DNA from: Paenarthrobacter nicotinovorans
GTDB lineage: Bacteria > Actinomycetota > Actinomycetes > Actinomycetales > Micrococcaceae
Assembly: GCF_021919345.1 (NCBI RefSeq)
Contig: NZ_CP089293.1
Span: 2,232,001 to 2,296,000 of the forward strand
DNA length: 64,000 bases
Reading direction: 5' to 3'
Part shown: positions 55,936 to 64,000 of the stretch, in pieces
How the letters are laid out: every line of letters begins with the position of its first letter
How positions within the stretch are numbered: the stretch's first letter is position 1
Translations under genes and position numbers: made by a program
The notes under the pieces: model-generated
Databases searched by the model: none
The model's input: the letters and a program-made list of their open reading frames with translations, nothing else
What the model was told of the DNA's origin: nothing

Positions 55936-57572
55936 TGGTGTTTCCTTCCGGATGATTCCTTGCAGATATCAAGTCTGCCATGCCTGCGCCCTGACATGCG
56001 GCCCAGGAACAGCACCACCCCGGCATGCAAAGCCACAACCCGCACCAGAACCCGTTCCGATTGCAGGACCATCCAGACCAGCGTGATGCTGACGCCCGAG
56101 CACAGCACCATGGCGGCGACACCGGCCTGGCCTTCGGCCCAAGGCATTGTTGCGCCGGGCAAACCCGCGAAGAACCTGGCAACTCCCGCAACAGTGGCCG
56201 CACATCCGCCAGCCACCGCGACGGGCACCACTGCCAACCAAGGCGCCATCACCGCCAACGGCACAGCGAGCGTTCCCATGATGGTCACTGGGGCAACCAA
56301 AGGACCGGCCACGACATTGGCGATGAGGGCATACGGAGTAAATTGTGGCTGAAGTGCCACAATGACGGGCCCGCACAGCAGCTGGGCGGAGAACGGAACG
56401 GCCACTCCGGCAGCCATCCATCGGGGAACGCGCGAGGGTATCCAGGAAGCAAGGCGGCTGGCCAGGAGTACTATCCCGAGCGTTGCCAGTACGGACAGGA
56501 GAAATCCCGCGTTCGCTGCCATGGTCGGGTCAAGAAGCAACAGAATCGCTGTGGCAACGCAAAGGAACGTCAGGGAACGCCCCCGAAGGCCGCCCACCAT
56601 GGCGGCCAACCCTACAGCTCCCATGACGGCGGCACGCACGACGCTCGGGTCAGGACCGACCATGAGGACGAACCCAGCCAGGCCACATGCAGCAATGGCG
56701 GCCGCCGACGGGCGAGAGAGCCGAAGTGACCGGGCCAGCAGAATGAATGCTCCCAGAACGAGGCTGCAATTGGCACCGCTGACAGCTGTCAGATGGGTCA
56801 TCCCTGTCGTTTTCATGTCTTTTTCGAGACTCTCCGGCAAGGAACTTGTGTCTCCCGTGACCATGCCTGGCAACAGCCCGGCTGCATCGGGAGGCAACCA
56901 CCTTGTCGCGGCACTGAAGCCATGCTTAAGCTCGCTGGCGGATTGCCGGACATCGGGTTGGGAGTCGAGCACCACCGGCCACGAGGACGCCGACAGGAGC
57001 GCATCCTGGCCCTGGCCGTCGCGGGATTCCTTGAGGGTCCCGGTGGTTCTGACCACTTGGCCCGCTTGTACCTTGTCCCAACCATCGCCGCCGGCGATCA
57101 GGACATCCGCCGTCCCCCGCGCAACAGTGCTCTTCGCCGTTACGGCCAACAATTCGGCTGTCACAGTCCACCTGGTCCCTCCGGACTGGCCAGGTGCCAT
57201 CGATGCGGCCGGGCTTCCCGTAATCCGTATCTCGATGGCGACTCCGTCATGGTCCGCAGCCGCCTGCGCCAGCGGTCCCTCCTCCCGTTGGACTGCCATG
57301 GCTGCACAATGGACCGCAACTGTGGCCCCGAAGAAACAGGCCAAAGCAAAAGTGGCGGGCATTGTCCGGGCCCGCACCCCGGCGCACCGCCGCTGCCGCC
57401 CACTGAACAGCAAGACCGCGCCTGCGATCAACAGGAAACCTGCCGCAGCCCAGGACCAAACAGCCTCATTGAAGGTGCCTGCGAACGCCGCTCCCCACGC
57501 AGTGGCTGCAGTAGGAACCAACCTGAGGTCAGTACGTCCGGCCGACCCCGCCCCGGCGCCGGCGTCAGCCAC
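55854..57572 (-). CDS. comEC: ComEC/Rec2 competence membrane channel, without lactamase domain
   Basis: 572 aa. A soluble OB-like N-terminal part (about 95-195) is followed by the Competence domain: LLPGMVTGDTSSLPESLEKDMKTTGMTHLTAVSGANCSLV and about eight helices. The usual C-terminal metallo-beta-lactamase domain is absent, and the tail is basic and low complexity (RRHGRLDICKESSGRK onwards). ComEC carries single-stranded DNA across the membrane. It overlaps comEA by 8 bp and holA by 82 bp. Confidence 0.92.
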   Translation of the reverse strand: MADAGAGAGSAGRTDLRLVPTAATAWGAAFAGTFNEAVWSWAAAGFLLIAGAVLLFSGRQRRCAGVRARTMPATFALACFFGATVAVHCAAMAVQREEGPLAQAAADHDGVAIEIRITGSPAASMAPGQSGGTRWTVTAELLAVTAKSTVARGTADVLIAGGDGWDKVQAGQVVRTTGTLKESRDGQGQDALLSASSWPVVLDSQPDVRQSASELKHGFSAATRWLPPDAAGLLPGMVTGDTSSLPESLEKDMKTTGMTHLTAVSGANCSLVLGAFILLARSLRLSRPSAAAIAACGLAGFVLMVGPDPSVVRAAVMGAVGLAAMVGGLRGRSLTFLCVATAILLLLDPTMAANAGFLLSVLATLGIVLLASRLASWIPSRVPRWMAAGVAVPFSAQLLCGPVIVALQPQFTPYALIANVVAGPLVAPVTIMGTLAVPLAVMAPWLAVVPVAVAGGCAATVAGVARFFAGLPGATMPWAEGQAGVAAMVLCSGVSITLVWMVLQSERVLVRVVALHAGVVLFLGRMSGRRHGRLDICKESSGRKHQWLLPKTPGPRTPRRTPSAGGTQARPP

Positions 57573-58452
57573 TTTGCACCGTCACAAGATCCTTCAGTGA
57601 CTCCATAAGCTTGGGCCCGATGCCGTCCACAGCGTCAAGTTCATCCACGGACGTGAATGCTCCGTGCTCTTTCCGCCAGTCCAGGATGCGTTGGGCTGTT
57701 ACCGGTCCGACCCTGGGCAATGTCCCTAGTTCCTCCAGCGAGGCTGTGTTGATGTTGACCTTGGCACCTGTCGCGGCAGGGCCGGCTGTTCCACTGGCCG
57801 CTCCGGAAACTGCGCCAGCACCCGCAACCGGCGAGCTCTGAGGGGGTGTCTCTCCGACAACGGGTATGTACACCTTGATTCCGTCGGTGAGGACTTCCGC
57901 CAGATTGAGGGCGGTAAGGTCGGCGCCGGGCGCCGCCCCGCCAGCCGCATCGATGGCTTGGAAGACGCGACTCCCCTGAGGCAATGAGACGACACCGGGC
58001 TTACCCACCGCACCGGCAACGTGCACCATGACCACTCCTGGCCCACCTTGCGCAGGCGGAGCAGCAACTTCTGCGGGCTGCACGCCTTCGGCCGGAGGAT
58101 CTACGGCATCAGGACCATCTGAGCGGCCGGCGGATACGGAAGGACCCAGGGGCTCAGACGTTGCCCGACCGTCCGCGAGTCGCCAGAGAAACCATGCCAT
58201 GAGCACGGCCGCCACCACGGCAACCAGCGCAGCTACCCTCCACGATGTCCGCCAACGCAGCCGGGCGACAGCCGGAACCGAATTTGCCTCGCCTGCGAAG
58301 AGTGACGCCAGATCATCTGTTTCTGCGCCTGAATCCCCGGATAGATCCAGCAGCGGCCGACTGCTGTGGTCTGGGATCATCCGTGCGGCGAACCGTTCCC
58401 GCGCGGCCTGCGCTGCGGCATCTGGGGACAGGTCCCGGCTCCGGCGTGGCAT
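57565..58452 (-). CDS. comEA: ComEA-type competence DNA receptor
   Basis: 295 aa. A cytoplasmic N-terminus of about 70 residues, one membrane helix (about 72-92), a Pro/Ala-rich stretch, an SLBB domain (MVHVAGAVGKPGVVSLPQGSRVFQAIDAAGG) and a C-terminal double helix-hairpin-helix (INTASLEELGTLPRVGPVTAQRILDWR ... DGIGPKLMESL) that binds DNA. TAGGCT lies 6 nt before the ATG; no ribosome site. Confidence 0.94.
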   Translation of the reverse strand: MPRRSRDLSPDAAAQAARERFAARMIPDHSSRPLLDLSGDSGAETDDLASLFAGEANSVPAVARLRWRTSWRVAALVAVVAAVLMAWFLWRLADGRATSEPLGPSVSAGRSDGPDAVDPPAEGVQPAEVAAPPAQGGPGVVMVHVAGAVGKPGVVSLPQGSRVFQAIDAAGGAAPGADLTALNLAEVLTDGIKVYIPVVGETPPQSSPVAGAGAVSGAASGTAGPAATGAKVNINTASLEELGTLPRVGPVTAQRILDWRKEHGAFTSVDELDAVDGIGPKLMESLKDLVTVQSG

Positions 58453-58458
58453 GAATCG

Positions 58459-58464
58459 AGCCTA
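58459..58464 (-). promoter_or_regulatory. -10 box of comEA (leaderless)
   Basis: TAGGCT on the minus strand, 6 nt before ATG 58452; it should drive comEA-comEC-holA separately from degV. Confidence 0.6.
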
Positions 58465-58597
58465 CGGTCGGCGGCGGGGCACGTGGGCGAGCTTCCATGG
58501 CTATGTGGATAAGTGGCTGCGCTCAGATGCAAGCAGACCAGGCACGCCGGCGCACTACCCTCATCCAGTCCATGAGCCTGAATCCGCAGGTCCAGGC

Positions 58598-59581
58598 TCA
58601 GCCCGTCGGCGTACTGCTCTCCCCCACGATGACCGCAAGAACTCCGAGCCCGGCATGCGCGGCCAAGACAGCCGGCAAAGCACTGATTTGGGGTGCCGGG
58701 CAGTCCGGGCAGGTCTCGTTCAGACGGGCTGCCAAGGCTTCGGCCTCGATCTGGTTTCCGAAGTGGTGGACCGCCAAACGTTGCTGCCCCTTGGGACGGG
58801 AGGCTACGTCGGCAGCAACGATCTCCTCGAGGCGGGCTATGGCACGCACAGCGGAACGTACCTTTTCCAGCGGCACGATCTTGCCGCCGTCGACCGCCAG
58901 GATGGGTTTGATGGCCAGCACTGTACCCAAGAGCGACGCAGCCGCGCCTATGCGCCCACCCCGCCGCAGCTGTTCCAGGCTGGGAACGTAAAAGTAAACC
59001 TTGGTGCGTTCCATGCGCTGTTCCGCGAAGCCGCGGACTTCGGCCGGTCCGCGCCCGTCCGCTGCGGCGACGACGGCGCTTTGGACCCCCATTCCCTGGG
59101 CCATGCCGACAGTGCGGGAGTCCACAATTTCGACCGGTATCGAGACACGTTCAGCGGCCAGCTTGGCGGCGTCCACCGTCCCCGAGAGTTCGGACGAAAT
59201 GTGAATGGAGACCACAGCCTCAAAACCGCGCCGCTGGGCTGCCAGGTACGCCTGCTCGAACTGGCCCGGTGATGGTCGGGAGGTTTTGACGGAAGCTCCC
59301 GAAGCAAGTGCCAAAGCCAACGTCTGGGTGATGTCGTCTTCGCCCTCGCCATAGATTTCATTCCCCACCATCACTGGCATGGGAACAACCGCCAGGCGTC
59401 CATCCGCTGTAAAGGCAGAAATCCAGTCGGCCGGCAGCGCGGCCGCGGAATCGGTGACGACAGCAGTCCTGACGACGGCGGCAAGCGGCTGATCGGCGGC
59501 GGTAACCGGCGCCGCCGGTTGCCGAAGACGCGCCACTCTTTCCTTGAGCCATATCCAGGCCGGTGGTTCTCGCTCAGGCAC
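58598..59581 (-). CDS. DegV family fatty-acid-binding protein
   Basis: 327 aa. VVTDSAAALPADW, SRPSPGQFEQAYL, VSIHISSELSGTVDAAKLAA and IVDSRTVGMAQGMGV are DegV motifs; the Ser/Thr residues bind a fatty-acid carboxylate. Gram-positive DegV/FakB proteins present the lipid to the FakA kinase; no fakA is in the window. The GTG at 59581 has GGAGG 4 nt upstream; a frame to 59632 is unsupported. An N-terminal extension of about 35 residues precedes the fold. Confidence 0.9.
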   Translation of the reverse strand: MPEREPPAWIWLKERVARLRQPAAPVTAADQPLAAVVRTAVVTDSAAALPADWISAFTADGRLAVVPMPVMVGNEIYGEGEDDITQTLALALASGASVKTSRPSPGQFEQAYLAAQRRGFEAVVSIHISSELSGTVDAAKLAAERVSIPVEIVDSRTVGMAQGMGVQSAVVAAADGRGPAEVRGFAEQRMERTKVYFYVPSLEQLRRGGRIGAAASLLGTVLAIKPILAVDGGKIVPLEKVRSAVRAIARLEEIVAADVASRPKGQQRLAVHHFGNQIEAEALAARLNETCPDCPAPQISALPAVLAAHAGLGVLAVIVGESSTPTG

Positions 59582-59603
59582 GCAACCTCCATAGATGATG
59601 GCC

Positions 59604-59628
59604 GGCCGCCGGCACAGTGCCGGCGGCC
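59604..59628 (-). terminator. Hairpin after leuS
   Basis: A perfect 11-bp GC stem (GGCCGCCGGCA and complement) with a 3-nt loop, 12 bp after the leuS stop. No T-tract. Confidence 0.55.
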
Positions 59629-59640
59629 TCACAGTCCCTG

Positions 59641-62169
59641 CTAGGCAGGAACGATGTTCACCAGTTTAGGTGCACGCACAATCACAGTACGGATGCCGCG
59701 GCCGTCCAGTGCCCGCTGAACATTCTCCGAAGCCAAGGCCAGTTCACGCAGCTCGTCTTCGGCAATGTCCGGGGAGACTTCCAAGCGGTCCCGGACCTTG
59801 CCCTGGACCTGGACAACGGCGGTGACGGTGTCCTGCACCAACAGTGCTTCGTCGTGTGCCGGCCAACCCGCGTTCGCCACTGACGCCGGGTGTCCCAGGG
59901 TGTTCCAGAGATCTTCGGCCGTGTACGGAGCGAACAGGCTCAGGATGACAGCGACAGCTTCCACCGCCTCGCGAACAGCAGGATCGGCTGCCCCGGCACC
60001 TGAGTCGATGGTCTTGCGGGTGGCATTGACCAGCTCCATCAGGCGGGCCACAACGACGTTGAACTTGTTGTTGTCCAGAAGTTCGGCGGCGTCGGCAATG
60101 GTCTTGTGGGTCACCGTGCGCAGGGCGCGGTCACCGGTGGCCGGATCAACGCCGGGCTCGCTGCTGACGTCCTGCCCGAGGCGCCAGGCACGCGCCAGGA
60201 ACTTGGCCGAGCCCGACGGCGAAACGTCCGCCCAGTCGACGTCGTCTTCAGGCGGGGAAGCAAAGACCATGGTGAGGCGGACGGCATCGACACCGTACTT
60301 GTCCAGCTGCTCGCCGAGGTCCACGCCATTGCCGAGGGACTTGCTCATGGCCTTGCCGCCGTTGAGCACCTGCCCTTGGTTCAGGAGCGCCGAGAAAGGC
60401 TCGTTTGCCTCGATCAGCCCGATGTCCTTGATGACCTTGGTGAAGAAGCGCGCGTACAGCAGGTGCAGGATGGCGTGTTCCACGCCGCCCACGTACTGAC
60501 CCACCGGCATCCAGTCATTGATCTTCTCGGGATCGAAAGGGCCCTCGGTGTAGTCGGGCGAGACGAAACGCAGGAAGTACCACGAGGAATCCACGAAGGT
60601 GTCCATGGTGTCGGTGTCGCGCTGGGCGGCACGGCCACAGTTGGGGCACTCGACGTTGACCCATTCCACGGCTGCGGCCAGCGGGGAGGTTCCCTTGGGG
60701 GCCAATGCTTCGCCACGCAGGTTGTCGGGCAGCCTGACCGGCAGCTGGTCGTCGGGGACCGGCACTTCACCGCATTCGCCGCAGTGGATGATGGGGATGG
60801 GCGTGCCCCAGAAGCGCTGGCGGCTCAGCAGCCAGTCACGCAGCCGGAAATTGACGAACTTCTCGCCGGTTCCGAGCTTTTCGAGGATCCCGATGGCAGC
60901 CGGAATGCCTTCGGCCTTGGACAGCCCGTCCAGTTCACCGGAGTTCTTGAGCGTTCCTTCGCCCGAGGTGGCCACACCGGTAGCAGCGGGGTCTTCATCG
61001 CCGGTATCCAGGACGGCCCGGACCGGGAGGTCGAAGGCCTTGGCGAAGTCGAGGTCGCGCTGGTCGTGCGCGGGCACGGCCATGATGGCGCCCGTACCGT
61101 AGTCGGCCAGTACGTAGTCAGCAGCCCAGACCGGCAGCTTTTCGCCGTTCAACGGGTTGATTGCGTAACGGCCGGTAAAGACGCCGGTCTTCTCACGCTC
61201 GGTGGACTGGCGCTCGATTTCGGACAGGGCCTTGACCTTCTCGCGGTAGGCCATGAGTTCGTCGTGCTGTTCCGGGGTCACCAGATCCAGCGCCAGATGC
61301 GCGTCAGCTGCAACGACGAAGAACGTTGCGCCGTAGAGAGTATCGGGACGGGTGGTGAACACGGTGACTTCGCGCTCAGCCCGGTCGTCCGTGGCTTCGA
61401 TGACGAACCTGACATGTGCGCCTTCGGACCGGCCGATCCAGTTGCGCTGCATGGCCAGCACGCGCTCGGGCCAATGGCCCTGCAACTGGTCCATGTCTTC
61501 CAGCAGGCGGTCGGCGTAGTCGGTGATCTTGAAGTACCACTGATTCAGGGACTTCTTGGTGACCGGCGTGCCGCAACGTTCACAAGCGCCATTGACGACC
61601 TGCTCGTTGGCCAGGACAGTGAGGTCCTTGGGGCACCAGTTGACCGGAGAGTCCTTGCGGTATGCCAGGCCGCGCTCGTAGAAGCGCTTGAACAGCCACT
61701 GGGTCCACCGGTAGTACTCAGGGTCGGAGGTGTGGATGCGCCGCGACCAGTCAGCCGAGATGGCGTATCGCTTGAACGACGCCGCCTGGGTCTCAATGTT
61801 CGCGTACGTCCACTCGCTGGGGTGCGCGTTGCGCTTGATGGCCGCATTCTCGGCGGGCAGGCCGAAGGAGTCCCAACCGATCGGGTGCAGGACGTCGAAG
61901 CCCTTCTGGCGCAGGTAACGGGCGACGACGTCGCCCATGGCGAACGCTTCGGCGTGGCCCATGTGAAGGTCGCCCGAGGGGTAGGGGAACATGTCCAGAA
62001 CGTAGCGGCGTTCACGCGAGCCGTCGTCGGCAGGCGTGAAGACTTTGAGGTCTTCCCAGACCTGCGGCCACTTGGCTTCCATCGCAGCGAAGCTGTAGAC
62101 GCCTTCTTCAGGCGCTTCGGCTGCGGCTGTCTGTGCTGTTCCGGTCTCTGTCTCCGGCTGAACGCTCAC
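59641..62169 (-). CDS. leuS: leucyl-tRNA synthetase
   Basis: 842 aa. Class I synthetase with HIGH-like HMGH in [14 protein letters not shown] and KMSKS-like [10 protein letters not shown]; the editing domain ([21 protein letters not shown]) is present. It charges tRNA-Leu. GTG 62169 has GAGGG 5 nt upstream; the longer frame to 62238 is inside the leader. A leader of about 150 nt with a Leu-rich peptide and terminator precedes it, implying attenuation by leucyl-tRNA supply. Confidence 0.97.
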   Translation of the reverse strand: MSVQPETETGTAQTAAAEAPEEGVYSFAAMEAKWPQVWEDLKVFTPADDGSRERRYVLDMFPYPSGDLHMGHAEAFAMGDVVARYLRQKGFDVLHPIGWDSFGLPAENAAIKRNAHPSEWTYANIETQAASFKRYAISADWSRRIHTSDPEYYRWTQWLFKRFYERGLAYRKDSPVNWCPKDLTVLANEQVVNGACERCGTPVTKKSLNQWYFKITDYADRLLEDMDQLQGHWPERVLAMQRNWIGRSEGAHVRFVIEATDDRAEREVTVFTTRPDTLYGATFFVVAADAHLALDLVTPEQHDELMAYREKVKALSEIERQSTEREKTGVFTGRYAINPLNGEKLPVWAADYVLADYGTGAIMAVPAHDQRDLDFAKAFDLPVRAVLDTGDEDPAATGVATSGEGTLKNSGELDGLSKAEGIPAAIGILEKLGTGEKFVNFRLRDWLLSRQRFWGTPIPIIHCGECGEVPVPDDQLPVRLPDNLRGEALAPKGTSPLAAAVEWVNVECPNCGRAAQRDTDTMDTFVDSSWYFLRFVSPDYTEGPFDPEKINDWMPVGQYVGGVEHAILHLLYARFFTKVIKDIGLIEANEPFSALLNQGQVLNGGKAMSKSLGNGVDLGEQLDKYGVDAVRLTMVFASPPEDDVDWADVSPSGSAKFLARAWRLGQDVSSEPGVDPATGDRALRTVTHKTIADAAELLDNNKFNVVVARLMELVNATRKTIDSGAGAADPAVREAVEAVAVILSLFAPYTAEDLWNTLGHPASVANAGWPAHDEALLVQDTVTAVVQVQGKVRDRLEVSPDIAEDELRELALASENVQRALDGRGIRTVIVRAPKLVNIVPA

Positions 62170-62238
62170 TGCTGCCCTCTTCTGTTCTTCGATGGCGGTA
62201 TTACCTCCTGCTGCGGTCCCGGATACCCCCGGACACAC

Positions 62239-62263
62239 AAAAGCCCCTCAACAATGGAGGGGC
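62239..62263 (-). terminator. Attenuator terminator in the leuS leader
   Basis: Minus strand GCCCCTC-7 nt-GAGGGGC followed by TTTT: an intrinsic terminator 70-75 nt upstream of leuS and 30 nt after the leader peptide stop. It lies inside the leuS 5' region, so it must be conditional if leuS is expressed from the leader promoter. Confidence 0.75.
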
Positions 62264-62264
62264 G

Positions 62265-62293
62265 GCCGCACGGCTGTTGAAAGCCGGGCGGCT
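62265..62293 (-). promoter_or_regulatory. leuS leader: first stem-loop
   Basis: GCCGC-CGGCT and AGCCG-GCGGC arms (10 pairs with one opposed mismatch) around a 6-nt loop, starting on the last base of the leader peptide stop codon and ending 1 nt before the terminator stem. This matches the pause/antiterminator stem of a classical amino-acid attenuator. Confidence 0.6.
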
Positions 62294-62319
62294 AGCTAAG
62301 CAGAAGGATCGCACGCATA
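62293..62319 (-). CDS. leuS leader peptide, MRAILLLS
   Basis: 8 aa, ATG 62319 to TAG 62295-62293. It has three consecutive Leu codons (CTT CTG CTT) near its end. TATTGT lies exactly 6 nt before the ATG, so translation would begin at the mRNA 5' end. The RNA downstream folds into a stem and a terminator. Its codons closely match the leuA leader (MRA, then LLLS). Very short, but position, composition and context agree. Confidence 0.7.
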
Positions 62320-62325
62320 GATCTA

Positions 62326-62331
62326 CAATAG
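62326..62331 (-). promoter_or_regulatory. -10 box of leuS leader transcript
   Basis: TATTGT on the minus strand, 6 nt before the leader ATG at 62319. No clear -35; ACTTGG about 16 nt upstream is a weak candidate. Confidence 0.5.
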
Positions 62332-62384
62332 CGCACGATCAAACTCCCAAGTCGCATCGAGCGGCTTACAGGACTGATGGTTGA

Positions 62385-62459
62385 GTTGACGGCAGCCGCG
62401 CCTCGCCCGGGTGTGGTGGGCACCGCGAAGCGGGCGGGGCAGGCGCGGCTGCCGTCAAC
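62385..62459. repeat. 75-nt near-palindromic hairpin after glpK
   Basis: A perfect 19-bp stem (62385-62403 with 62441-62459) encloses 37 nt that can fold further (CGCCCG with CGGGCG; GGTG with CACC). It lies 12 bp beyond the glpK stop. It has no T-tract; it could be a terminator, an mRNA-protecting structure or a REP-like element. Confidence 0.7.
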
Positions 62460-62470
62460 GTCAGGTCAGG

Positions 62471-63985
62471 CTACTTAACGTCCTCGTCGACCCAGTCCAT
62501 GGACTTGGTGACTGCCTTCTTCCAGAGACGCAGCTGGCGCTCCTGCTCCTCTGCCGGCAACTGCGGCTCCCAGCGCTTGTCTTCGTTCCAGTTGGCGCTC
62601 AGTTCGCCCAGGTCCTTCCAGAAGCCGACAGCGAGACCGGCCGCATAGGCAGCACCGAGAGCCGTGGTTTCGACGACCTTCGGGCGAACCACAGGCACGC
62701 CGAGAATGTCCGCCTGGAACTGCATGAGTGCCTCGTTGGCGACCATGCCGCCGTCGACCTTAAGCTCGGTGAGCGGAACGCCCGAGTCGGCGTTGACGGC
62801 GTCGAGCACCTCACGGGTCTGGAAGGCGGTGGCTTCCAGCGCCGCACGGGCGATGTGGCCCTTGTTGGCGAAACGTGTCAGGCCAACGATGGCGCCACGC
62901 GCATCCGCACGCCAGTAGGGGGCGAAGAGGCCGGAGAACGCAGGAACGATGTAGACGCCTCCGTTGTCCTTCACCGCGGCGGCGAGTTCCTCAACTTCCG
63001 GCGCGGAGCTGATCATGCCCAGGTTGTCGCGAAGCCACTGGATCAAGGAACCGGTGACGGCGATGGAACCCTCGAGGGCGTAGTGCGGCTTGGCGTCACC
63101 CAGCTTGTAGCCGAGGGTGGTGAGAAGACCGTTCTTGGAGTGGACAATGTCCTCGCCGGTGTTGAAGATCAGGAAGCAGCCCGTGCCGTAGGTGTTCTTC
63201 GCTTCACCGGCCTGGAATGCCGCCTGACCGAAGGTAGCTGCCTGCTGGTCGCCCAGGATTCCGGCCACGGGGGTCTCGCGGAGCAACTGCGAGGTGTGGA
63301 CATGGCCGTACACCTCGGAGGAGGACTTGATGGTGGGCATCATGGAAGCCGGAACACCGAAGACGTCCAGGATCTCCTGGTCCCACTGCAATGTTTCAAG
63401 GTCCATGAACAGGGTCCGGGAAGCGTTGGTGACGTCCGTGACGTGCACGCCGCCGTCGACGCCGCCGGTCAGGTTCCAGAGGACCCACGCGTCGGTGTTC
63501 CCGAAGAGAAGGTCGCCTGCCTCGGCTTTTTCACGGGCACCGTCGACGTTGTCCAGGATCCACTTGATCTTGGTTCCGGAGAAGTATGTGGCCAGGGGAA
63601 GGCCAACCTTCTGCTTGAACCGCTCAAGCCCGCCGTCTTGTGCCAGCTCGTCAACGATCGGCTGGGTGCGGGTGTCCTGCCAGACAATCGCGTTGTAGAC
63701 GGCCTCACCGGTGTTTTTGTCCCAGACAACCGCGGTTTCACGCTGGTTGGTAATGCCGACGGCGGCAATGTCGTGCCGCGTCAGGTTCGCCTTTGACAGT
63801 GCTGAGGCGATGACCTCGCGTGTGTTGTTCCAGATCTCGGCGGGGTTGTGCTCAACCCAGCCCGCCTGCGGGAAGATCTGCTCGTGTTCCATTTGGCCGG
63901 TGGACACAATGTTGCCCGAGTGGTCGAAGACGATGGCGCGCGAGCTGGTGGTGCCCTGATCAATGGCGATGACGTATTGATTCAT
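62471..63985 (-). CDS. glpK: glycerol kinase
   Basis: 504 aa, full length. It phosphorylates glycerol to glycerol-3-phosphate. FGGY-family motifs: [21 protein letters not shown] (phosphate loop), [27 protein letters not shown], and [25 protein letters not shown] near the C-terminus. AAGGA precedes the ATG by 7 nt. The promoter is outside the window. Confidence 0.97.
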   Translation of the reverse strand: MNQYVIAIDQGTTSSRAIVFDHSGNIVSTGQMEHEQIFPQAGWVEHNPAEIWNNTREVIASALSKANLTRHDIAAVGITNQRETAVVWDKNTGEAVYNAIVWQDTRTQPIVDELAQDGGLERFKQKVGLPLATYFSGTKIKWILDNVDGAREKAEAGDLLFGNTDAWVLWNLTGGVDGGVHVTDVTNASRTLFMDLETLQWDQEILDVFGVPASMMPTIKSSSEVYGHVHTSQLLRETPVAGILGDQQAATFGQAAFQAGEAKNTYGTGCFLIFNTGEDIVHSKNGLLTTLGYKLGDAKPHYALEGSIAVTGSLIQWLRDNLGMISSAPEVEELAAAVKDNGGVYIVPAFSGLFAPYWRADARGAIVGLTRFANKGHIARAALEATAFQTREVLDAVNADSGVPLTELKVDGGMVANEALMQFQADILGVPVVRPKVVETTALGAAYAAGLAVGFWKDLGELSANWNEDKRWEPQLPAEEQERQLRLWKKAVTKSMDWVDEDVK

Positions 63986-64000
63986 GGTGACGTCCTTGTC

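Noticed and set aside
62194-62205. T-box-like GGTAATACCGCC in the leuS leader
   Set aside because: It resembles TGGTACCGCG only loosely, lies after rather than before the terminator, and no stem I specifier region is visible. The leader peptide explains the leader better.

Overview
The window reads as a chromosome segment of a high-GC Gram-positive bacterium of the Micrococcaceae, most like Arthrobacter/Paenarthrobacter. This is inferred from gene order and protein families: an actinobacterial bc1-aa3 respiratory set (qcrCAB with ctaC/D/E/F), the hrcA-dnaJ-rsmE and phoH-ybeY-corC-era-recO-uppS runs, the hemW-lepA-rpsT-holA-comEC-comEA-degV-leuS run, DUF3043/DUF3054/DUF3097 proteins, and many GTG/TTG starts. 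No rRNA, tRNA, CRISPR array, insertion sequence or prophage gene was seen. Most of the window is dense core genome; the more accessory parts lie at about 4.4-12.9 kb and 29.6-33.5 kb.

Layout. 0-4.5 kb: the start of an NfeD-like gene, a 23S rRNA methyltransferase, an S9 peptidase, peptide deformylase and a SnoaL-like protein. 4.5-10 kb: a tightly overlapping three-gene operon (type III polyketide synthase, methyltransferase, FAD monooxygenase) with the logic of a phenolic-lipid pathway, divergent from a short UvrA-like ATPase gene; a near-perfect TetR-type palindrome lies between them. 10-13 kb: a membrane glycosyltransferase and a membrane-anchored surface protein in less GC-rich DNA. 13-16.5 kb: three VOC-fold proteins, DUF3054, a stand-alone AsnC ligand domain and trpD. 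16.6-25.5 kb: the respiratory supercomplex, interrupted by a DasR-like GntR regulator and ptsH that share an intergenic region holding a dre-like site. 25.7-33.5 kb: an IscA-like protein, an M20 dipeptidase, DUF3043, pyrD, an FAD dehydrogenase and two tandem alpha/beta hydrolases. 33.5-49 kb: uppS, recO, leuA, an M13 peptidase, an LCP protein, era, corC, ybeY, phoH, a GerMN lipoprotein, rsmE, dnaJ and hrcA (with CIRCE). 49-64 kb: DUF3097, DUF4870, hemW, lepA, a MazF-like orphan, rpsT, holA, comEC, comEA, degV, leuS and glpK.

The most striking regulatory observation is a pair of related leucine-rich leader peptides. One (MRAILLLS) precedes leuS, followed by a stem-loop and then an intrinsic terminator; the other (MRAEMLLLSCRGEA) precedes leuA, followed by an 11-bp stem and a competing pairing. 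Both appear to start at the 5' end of their mRNA, because a -10 box lies exactly 6 nt upstream. The same geometry (TANNNT-like box, 6-7 nt, ATG/GTG) recurs at many genes here, so leaderless transcription looks common. Several starts were moved from the longest reading frame to positions supported by a Shine-Dalgarno sequence, a leaderless -10 box or family N-termini.
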